Of a DNA stretch of 64,000 nucleotides, positions 61,660 through 64,000 are shown in pieces. Origin of the DNA: Natronorubrum sediminis (GTDB lineage Archaea; Halobacteriota; Halobacteria; Halobacteriales; Natrialbaceae); the NCBI RefSeq assembly GCF_900108095.1, contig NZ_FNWL01000003.1:236501-300500 (forward strand), read 5' to 3'. Positions within the stretch are counted from its first letter, which is position 1, and each line of letters begins with the position of its first letter. Below the pieces are notes generated by a model. The model was not told the DNA's origin, made no database searches, and saw only the letters and a list, made by a program, of their open reading frames with translations. A program made the translations under genes and the position numbers.

Positions 61660-61998
61660 AACCGACCTCGCGCTCGAGCGAACGTAGATGCCGATTACCG
61701 CAAGGCCACCTGTCACAACGGTCGAAGTGTTGGACGCTTTCGTTATCGTTCCGATGACGAGTCGCTATCGACGGTAGTCGTACGCGCTGATCAGTCGACG
61801 GTGAATCTTCACTCAGCGGCGCTGTTTTGTTATTTACCGAGTGCCGAGGAATCACAGCAGTCAGCGTGGCATAGTGCTACTCGTTCGTAGCGCTCCCCTC
61901 TCGAGTCGTTTGGAATTACAGTGTAACGGCGTGTCCATTTCGACGTTGGTAAAGTTCGTTTACGTTCTTGCTTCCATACTCGTCTTATCTCTATCCGA

Positions 61999-62017
61999 TA
62001 ACACACTAAGGGTGTTA
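61999..62017. promoter_or_regulatory. 19-bp palindrome, putative operator (copy 2)
   Basis: TAACACACTAAGGGTGTTA, an inverted repeat with one mismatch, matches copy 1 at 19892 in 18 of 19 bases. It lies about 210 nt before the hydratase start at 62226. Confidence 0.6.
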
Positions 62018-62184
62018 TTTGTGGTGGTATATGTTGGGTGTGGACAACTTACAAAGTGTGTTTCACATTTTCGTGTAGTGAAACTGGACCGACTTCGACG
62101 TCCCGGAGCGACCAGACTCGCCACGCTCTGAACGGACGCGCGGAATCGGTCTCCAACTATTTATCGCTGAAAGAAACGTAGAAA

Positions 62185-62196
62185 TATACCGGTATA
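62185..62196 (+). promoter_or_regulatory. Perfect 12-bp palindrome at hydratase promoter
   Basis: TATACCGGTATA runs into ATAATTATTA, the likely TATA box 23-33 nt before the ATG at 62226. A related sequence CTATACCGATAG precedes the ligase at 26077. Confidence 0.5.
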
Positions 62197-62225
62197 ATTA
62201 TTATTGCGATTGTTGACTACGGCAT

Positions 62226-63029
62226 ATGCGTGAGATTGGCACAGGAAACGTGCTCGTAGACGTCGATGGACACCGTGCTGACGTCGTTTTGAATCGCCCG
62301 GAGAAACGCAATGCGATGAACGAAGACGTGCTTCGAGATCTCAAGCGAGCGTTCGAGGAGGTTCTCGCCGACGATTCCATACGCGCCATCGCGCTACTCG
62401 GTAAGGGCCCGGTCTTCTGTGCGGGAATGGACCTCGAGATGATGTTAGAGCGAGGCGAGCAAGGCGGTGAGCAAGAGATACAGAGTAGTACTGGAAATCT
62501 GCTGGGAGAGGTAATCAAAACGATCGATACCGCGCGTGTTCCGACCGTTGTCGGGATCAAGCGTGCAGCACCGGCCGGGGCATTTGAACTCTCACTTCCT
62601 GCTGACTTTCGCGTCATTTCCACCGACGCGAAGTACGGTGTCATTGAGGTACAACTCGGTACGTTCCCACACGGCGGTGCCACGCAGCGCCTTCCGAGAC
62701 TGATCGGGTTGGCGAAGGCAAAGGAACTCGTCTTGAGCGGCGATTTTATCGATCCGGAAACGGCAGAGCAGGTGGGCCTCGTAAACGAAGTCTGCGAACC
62801 TGAGGCCGTCGACTCCCGCACCCGCGAACTCGCGGACGAACTCGCCGAAAACGCTCCGCTGGGACTGGAAAATGCTCGCAAAGCGCTCAACGCTGCTCTG
62901 GAGATGCCCCTCGACGAAGGGCTTGCGTACGAGCGAGCACTGGGTAACCAACTGGACGATACTCACGATTACACGGAAGGATTCAGTGCGCGGTTAGAGG
63001 ACCGAAAGCCGGAGTTCGAAGGTCGGTAA
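62226..63029 (+). CDS. Enoyl-CoA hydratase/isomerase family protein
   Basis: A 267-residue crotonase: VLNRPEKRNAMNEDVL, the oxyanion VFCAGMDLEMML, and both glutamates in KYGVIEVQLGTFPHGGATQRLP and LAKAKELVLSGD. So it should be a competent hydratase. The stretch EQGGEQEIQSSTGN is an insertion near residue 80. The gene is isolated on the plus strand and has its own palindrome-covered promoter; transcription is probably leaderless. Confidence 0.9.
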   Translation: MREIGTGNVLVDVDGHRADVVLNRPEKRNAMNEDVLRDLKRAFEEVLADDSIRAIALLGKGPVFCAGMDLEMMLERGEQGGEQEIQSSTGNLLGEVIKTIDTARVPTVVGIKRAAPAGAFELSLPADFRVISTDAKYGVIEVQLGTFPHGGATQRLPRLIGLAKAKELVLSGDFIDPETAEQVGLVNEVCEPEAVDSRTRELADELAENAPLGLENARKALNAALEMPLDEGLAYERALGNQLDDTHDYTEGFSARLEDRKPEFEGR

Positions 63030-63284
63030 GCAAACAGGTGCTGCTTTCGCTGTGTGTTTCGATGGTAACGCTTCCACGCTCGCTTTTCCCGGACGAATAG
63101 CACAGTTCTTCCTGTTTCGGTGTTCTGTCCTCGAGAATCACCTCGGGTCCGCTTAAGTGCGGCAGACGCGACACAGATCAAATCACGCGATTTTCTAGCT
63201 TTTTGCTCCCTCGAGCTGGCCTACTTCGGTTGTCGAAGAGTGTCGTCAGTAACCGCACACCAACGTCAAAATACGGTCGGCTGG

Positions 63285-63695
63285 TTATTCCTCGAGCGGG
63301 ACGAACACCGGAATGGCAGCGTCCGCCGACTTGAGAGAGACGAAACGAACCTCGACGCGAGTTCCGATTTCGACCGCGTCGGGCTCACAATCAAGGTTTG
63401 TCAGCAGTCGCGGCCCGTCATCGAGTTCGACATACGAGATAACCAATGGTAGGTCTTCGTCAGGCCACCCGCTCATCGTCCGCGTCACCGAATAGGAGTA
63501 GACTGTCCCCGTACCGGTCGCCTCTCGCCAGTCAACATCGTCGCTGAAGCAGTCTGGACAGTACTCGCGAGGATAGTGGTGGACGAGTCCGCAGTCACCA
63601 CACTCTCGAACGAGTAAGGTCTCGTCGGCGGCAGCCGACCAGTAGCGTTTCGTTTCGGGAGTGATCTCAGGAGTTGGACGTGGCTCCCAACTCAT
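63285..63695 (-). CDS. DUF35 zinc-ribbon/OB-fold protein
   Basis: A 136-residue protein with the rubredoxin-like ribbon CGDCGLVHHYPREYCPDC and the OB-fold GTVYSYSVTRTMSGWPDEDLPLVISYVEL. It begins at the ATG at 63695, overlapping the thiolase stop (ATGA), so the pair is coupled, like the DUF35/thiolase pair at 21226. The longer upstream frame is an Arg-rich shadow of the thiolase gene. It probably holds the acyl-CoA for the thiolase. Confidence 0.9.
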   Translation of the reverse strand: MSWEPRPTPEITPETKRYWSAAADETLLVRECGDCGLVHHYPREYCPDCFSDDVDWREATGTGTVYSYSVTRTMSGWPDEDLPLVISYVELDDGPRLLTNLDCEPDAVEIGTRVEVRFVSLKSADAAIPVFVPLEE

Positions 63696-64000
63696 CGGTC
63701 TTCGCCTCCGAGCACGACCGTTGCGGCGCCGTGGCGAGTCCCGATACTTCCGCCGGTGCCGTGAGCGAGTGCGATATCGGCGTCGACTTGCACCTCGTCG
63801 TTGGCGTCGCCGCGAAGCTGTCGTACCGCTTCGATAACTTTCGTCATCCCGCCGCGATTTGCCGGATGGTTCGAACACAGGCCACCGCCGTCCGTATTGA
63901 ACGGCAACTCGCCGTTCGGGGCCTTGAGCGTCCCACCTTCGACGAACGAACCGCCGTCGCCTTTTGCGCAGAACCCGAGATCCTCGATCGCCTCGAGAAC
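63692..64000 (-). CDS. Thiolase family protein, C-terminal part (runs off right edge)
   Basis: The last 102 codons of a thiolase, reading in from beyond the edge: EAIEDLGFCAKGDGGSFVEGG, LPFNTDGGGLCSNHPANRGGMTK and IALAHGTGGSIGTRHGAATVVLGG. The C-terminal His/Cys region is SCPx-like with NHP in place of the usual GHP. The nucleophile Cys is outside the window, so its state cannot be judged. Coupled to the DUF35 gene by ATGA. Confidence 0.88.
   Translation of the reverse strand, partial: VLEAIEDLGFCAKGDGGSFVEGGTLKAPNGELPFNTDGGGLCSNHPANRGGMTKVIEAVRQLRGDANDEVQVDADIALAHGTGGSIGTRHGAATVVLGGEDR

Larger units (their letters stand above)
61660..62225. other. Intergenic region with two palindromes
   Basis: About 570 nt without a convincing gene. 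A plus-strand frame around 61841-62131 contains a hydrophobic run (FVYVLASILVLSLS) but no start context or family. It holds a copy of the 19-bp palindrome (61999) and a 12-bp palindrome at the TATA box of the hydratase (62185). Confidence 0.5.

Noticed and set aside
61841-62131. 97-codon frame with a hydrophobic stretch
   Set aside because: Single hydrophobic run, no start context, and it spans the 19-bp palindrome; probably chance.

Overview
The window comes from a haloarchaeon. Evidence: proteins rich in Asp and Glu, GC-rich coding DNA full of CTCGAG/CGAG words, TATA boxes 24-30 nt upstream of start codons (leaderless mRNAs), Tat-type lipoprotein signals (TRRRVLQTG...AGC), an RdfA/SMC-related gene pair, and many putative F420-dependent LLM oxidoreductases. 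Codon and word use would suit Natrialbales, but the sequence alone does not name a species.

Left end (1-6.7 kb): a thioredoxin/DUF255 protein running off the edge, an FxsA-type membrane protein, tRNA-Ile(GAT), about 1.5 kb of decayed AT-richer DNA, then the two-gene unit RdfA plus a zinc-hook SMC-like ATPase, and an Lrp/AsnC regulator, the only recognisable regulator here.

From 7 kb to the right edge lies one continuous catabolic island of about 57 kb for carboxylic acids activated as CoA thioesters. It holds seven acyl-CoA ligases, six acyl-CoA dehydrogenases (ACADs), three enoyl-CoA hydratase/isomerases, three thiolases (one cut by the edge), two DUF35 zinc-ribbon partners, an HMG-CoA-synthase-like protein, a family III CoA transferase, two SDRs, an MDR reductase, three LLM oxidoreductases, three metallo-beta-lactamase (MBL) fold proteins, an alpha/beta hydrolase, a flavin reductase and an amidohydrolase coupled to a DUF59 protein. 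Uptake is represented by five paralogous PotD-like binding lipoproteins scattered through the island, one complete ABC transporter core (57.4-60.0 kb), and one family-1-type binding protein without a transporter.

The part most worth following is 41.7-55.8 kb: an SDR, a small LvaB-like protein, two aminoglycoside-phosphotransferase-fold kinases, an acyl-CoA ligase, an ACAD10/11-type dehydrogenase and a crotonase lacking both usual glutamates. Together these resemble the bacterial levulinate (lva) and mammalian ACAD10/11 route, in which a 4-hydroxyacyl-CoA is phosphorylated and the phosphate eliminated to give an enoyl-CoA. I infer an archaeal 4-oxo/4-hydroxy acid pathway.

Regulatory features: several genes (LLM 13917, SDR 42878, hydratase 35754) are preceded by a short ORF that starts about 25 nt after a TATA box and ends at or inside the main start codon. 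A 19-bp palindrome occurs in two distant intergenic regions (19892 and 61999). A palindromic TATA box (35689) appears to serve two divergent genes.
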